A DNA stretch of 6,685 nt from contig CAKSWL010000119.1 in the NCBI GenBank assembly GCA_934511335.1, forward strand, positions 1 through 6,685, in the 5' to 3' direction. Below, piece by piece: positions 5,125-6,685 of the stretch (its first letter is position 1; every line of letters starts with the position of its first letter). Both the position numbers and the translations under genes were made by a program. Under the pieces are notes generated by a model. The model had not been told where the DNA came from, made no database searches, and was given only the letters and a program-made list of their open reading frames with translations. The DNA comes from an uncultured Cloacibacillus sp. GTDB lineage: Bacteria; Synergistota; Synergistia; Synergistales; Synergistaceae.

Positions 5125-6600
5125 TTAATAGAAGGCGCTTCCTTCTTTCTTATAGGTCATCATCGTAACGACATAGGCGGTAATGATCGCCGGCACCAGC
5201 CCCGCGATGCGGGAATCAATCAGCGCCTGCATCGGAGACAGATGCCAGCAGATCGTGCCGATAAAGCCGATGACCATGGTCCACAGCGCTGCGGTTCCCG
5301 TATATTTCTTCCAGAAGATACTGGCGCAGGTCACGACCGAGAAGGGATTTCCGAGAGCGGCCCAGGCAAAGGCAACGATGTTATAGACCATTTTCGATGG
5401 CAGGATGAAAGCCAGCACCAGCGCGCAGCCGCCGACCACGAGCATCGTGCAGCGTGAAATGAAGAGCGATTTCTTATAAGAAATCTGCTTACCTTTCAAA
5501 AATACCGGTTTGAGGATATTTTCCGTAAATTCAGAGGCGGTGACGAGAAGCATAGAATCCGCCGTGGAGATCATCGCCGCGATTGCACTAACGATAAATA
5601 CGGCCGCAATCAAGGGCGGGAAAAGCCGCATCATGACAATTGGCATTATCTGCTCAGCATCAGAAATACCGTTAGGGCCACACATGGCAAGCCCTATAAC
5701 GCCGATCAGAATGGCGCCGAGATAGCCGAAAAAGGTCCAGGTGATAGCTATGTTGCGTCCCACACGCCAGTTATGCTCGTCTTTCATGGCCATAAACTTC
5801 GTAGTCAGGTGGGGCAGGCCGCCAAGATAGGCAAAGACCCACGCGAAGTTATTGGCGATCATAAAGCCGGCCGCTACCCCTGTGAGTCCGCCGGTCAAAC
5901 TTAAATGCGTAGGGCTGGCAAGCCGCAGCGCATCAACAATCGAATGCTGCCAGACGTCAGGCGCCTCTGCGATATACCATAATCCATAAATTGGAGCGAT
6001 GACAAGCGCGCTGATCATGAGGATCGACTGGATACAGTCAGCGTAGACCACGCTGTTAAAACCTCCGTAAACCGCGTATGGCAGAATGATCGCAAGGAAA
6101 AGAAAGACGCCGATCATCTCAGGCAAACCAAAAAGGCTGTTAAGCGTCTTACTGCCACCGATCAGCTGTGCGTCGATGTAAAAGGCGAAGAGAAAAATGA
6201 CGATAAAACTGCCAACGACCCTCACCGCCGTTACCGCTTTGCTACCCTTATGCCTTTTTGCGATCCAATCAACATACGTTTCGGCGTCATACTTTTCCGC
6301 CTCTTCACGCATTTTTTTCGCAATGATCGTCCACGCGAGAATATTACCTAGTAACAACCCTAGTGCCACCCAGATGGAAATAAGCCCGTACATAAAAGCA
6401 AACCCCGGCAGACCGACCAATGTCCAGGCCGATTCAGCAGCCGCCCTTTCAGACAACGCCGCTACCCAGCCTGGAACAGAACGGCCTCCCAAATTAAAGT
6501 CCGAACTGCTCTGTGTATTCCGTCCATGAAAAATCCCATACCCCAGAAGCCCTCCGATAAAAACAATCAACACCGTAAGCTTCACCGCAAAGTCTGACAT
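5125..6600 (-). CDS. Sodium/solute symporter, SSS family, PutP-like
   Basis: This is a 491-residue integral membrane protein of the sodium:solute symporter family, probably importing an amino acid with Na+ across the cytoplasmic membrane. Hydrophobic segments run along the whole length, giving roughly 12-13 helices, close to the size of E. coli PutP (about 500 aa). The N-terminal part aligns without gaps to PutP as I remember it: LGGR at 37-40, ALS at 48-50, W59 and GLPG at 63-66. Other family marks are YADCIQS (186-192), GGLPH (260-264) and the STADS segment at 345-349, where S345/T346 match the PutP Na+-site pair S340/T341. W254 and Y258 keep the W-x3-Y spacing of PutP W244/Y248. Asp55 of PutP, a Na+-site residue, is Ala here, with Glu56 next to it. 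The ATG start is preceded by a G/A-rich ribosome site. It is first in the run, 82 nt before the oxidoreductase genes, so its substrate is probably theirs. Proline, another amino acid or a betaine are all possible. Confidence 0.9.
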   Translation of the reverse strand: MSDFAVKLTVLIVFIGGLLGYGIFHGRNTQSSSDFNLGGRSVPGWVAALSERAAAESAWTLVGLPGFAFMYGLISIWVALGLLLGNILAWTIIAKKMREEAEKYDAETYVDWIAKRHKGSKAVTAVRVVGSFIVIFLFAFYIDAQLIGGSKTLNSLFGLPEMIGVFLFLAIILPYAVYGGFNSVVYADCIQSILMISALVIAPIYGLWYIAEAPDVWQHSIVDALRLASPTHLSLTGGLTGVAAGFMIANNFAWVFAYLGGLPHLTTKFMAMKDEHNWRVGRNIAITWTFFGYLGAILIGVIGLAMCGPNGISDAEQIMPIVMMRLFPPLIAAVFIVSAIAAMISTADSMLLVTASEFTENILKPVFLKGKQISYKKSLFISRCTMLVVGGCALVLAFILPSKMVYNIVAFAWAALGNPFSVVTCASIFWKKYTGTAALWTMVIGFIGTICWHLSPMQALIDSRIAGLVPAIITAYVVTMMTYKKEGSAFY

Positions 6601-6605
6601 GACAA

Positions 6606-6615
6606 CCTCTCCCCC
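6606..6615 (-). promoter_or_regulatory. Ribosome binding site of the symporter gene
   Basis: The minus strand reads GGGGGAGAGG, ending 5 nt before the ATG at 6600, a strong Shine-Dalgarno match that fixes this start. Upstream (6616-6685) is AT-rich with two T6 tracts on the minus strand. A weak promoter pair (TTGTCG, 17 nt, TAAAAC; 4/6 matches each) would leave a very short leader, so I do not call it. Confidence 0.7.
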
Positions 6616-6685
6616 TTATTGTTTTATGACGCTGATCAAAAAACGACAAAAAAGTAATAACAAGCCTAGAAATTTACAGGACAAA

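Noticed and set aside
1..6685. CRISPR arrays, tRNA or rRNA genes, insertion sequences
   Set aside because: No regular direct repeats, no tRNA-like cloverleaf and no transposase were seen. The genes are intact and metabolic.

Overview
All seven protein-coding genes lie on the minus strand, so the window reads from right to left. Coding regions are GC-rich and the main intergenic gap is strongly AT-rich. The gene content (three stand-alone iron-sulfur proteins, two flavoproteins and a sodium/solute symporter) suggests an anaerobic, amino-acid-fermenting bacterium. The protein style and base composition would fit Synergistota (Cloacibacillus or Synergistes-like) or a related anaerobe, but that placement is inference.

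Right to left: 6600-5125 encodes a PutP-like Na+/solute symporter. After an 82-nt A/G-rich leader comes a tightly packed five-gene block: a small [2Fe-2S] ferredoxin (5042-4719), an FAD/NAD(P) pyridine-nucleotide oxidoreductase (4715-3627), a 2x[4Fe-4S] ferredoxin with an unassigned C-terminal region (3627-3124), a BFD-type [2Fe-2S] protein (3123-2794) and a DAO/glycine-oxidase-type FAD dehydrogenase (2797-1631). The junctions abut or overlap (TAG-GTGATG, TAATG, TAAATG, ATGA), so translation is probably coupled. Together the five look like one amino-acid dehydrogenase complex of the HcnABC / heterotetrameric sarcosine oxidase / archaeal proline dehydrogenase type. Here the usual HcnB-like chain is split in two, with a ferredoxin gene placed between the halves.

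A gap at 1330-1630 separates this block from an ornithine cyclodeaminase/mu-crystallin family gene (1329-205). The gap holds a good promoter (perfect TATAAT) for that gene and a leader of about 120 nt with several mutually exclusive inverted repeats. Downstream of the gene is a 17-bp perfect hairpin (123-165). An oppositely oriented U-tract hairpin (78-100) suggests a convergent gene ending left of the window.

Working model (inference): the symporter imports an amino acid, possibly cyclic or N-substituted. The DAO subunit oxidises its C-N bond and passes electrons through the Fe-S proteins to the FAD/NAD subunit or a ferredoxin pool. The cyclodeaminase-family enzyme handles an imine or amino-acid intermediate. 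The actual substrate cannot be read from the sequence.
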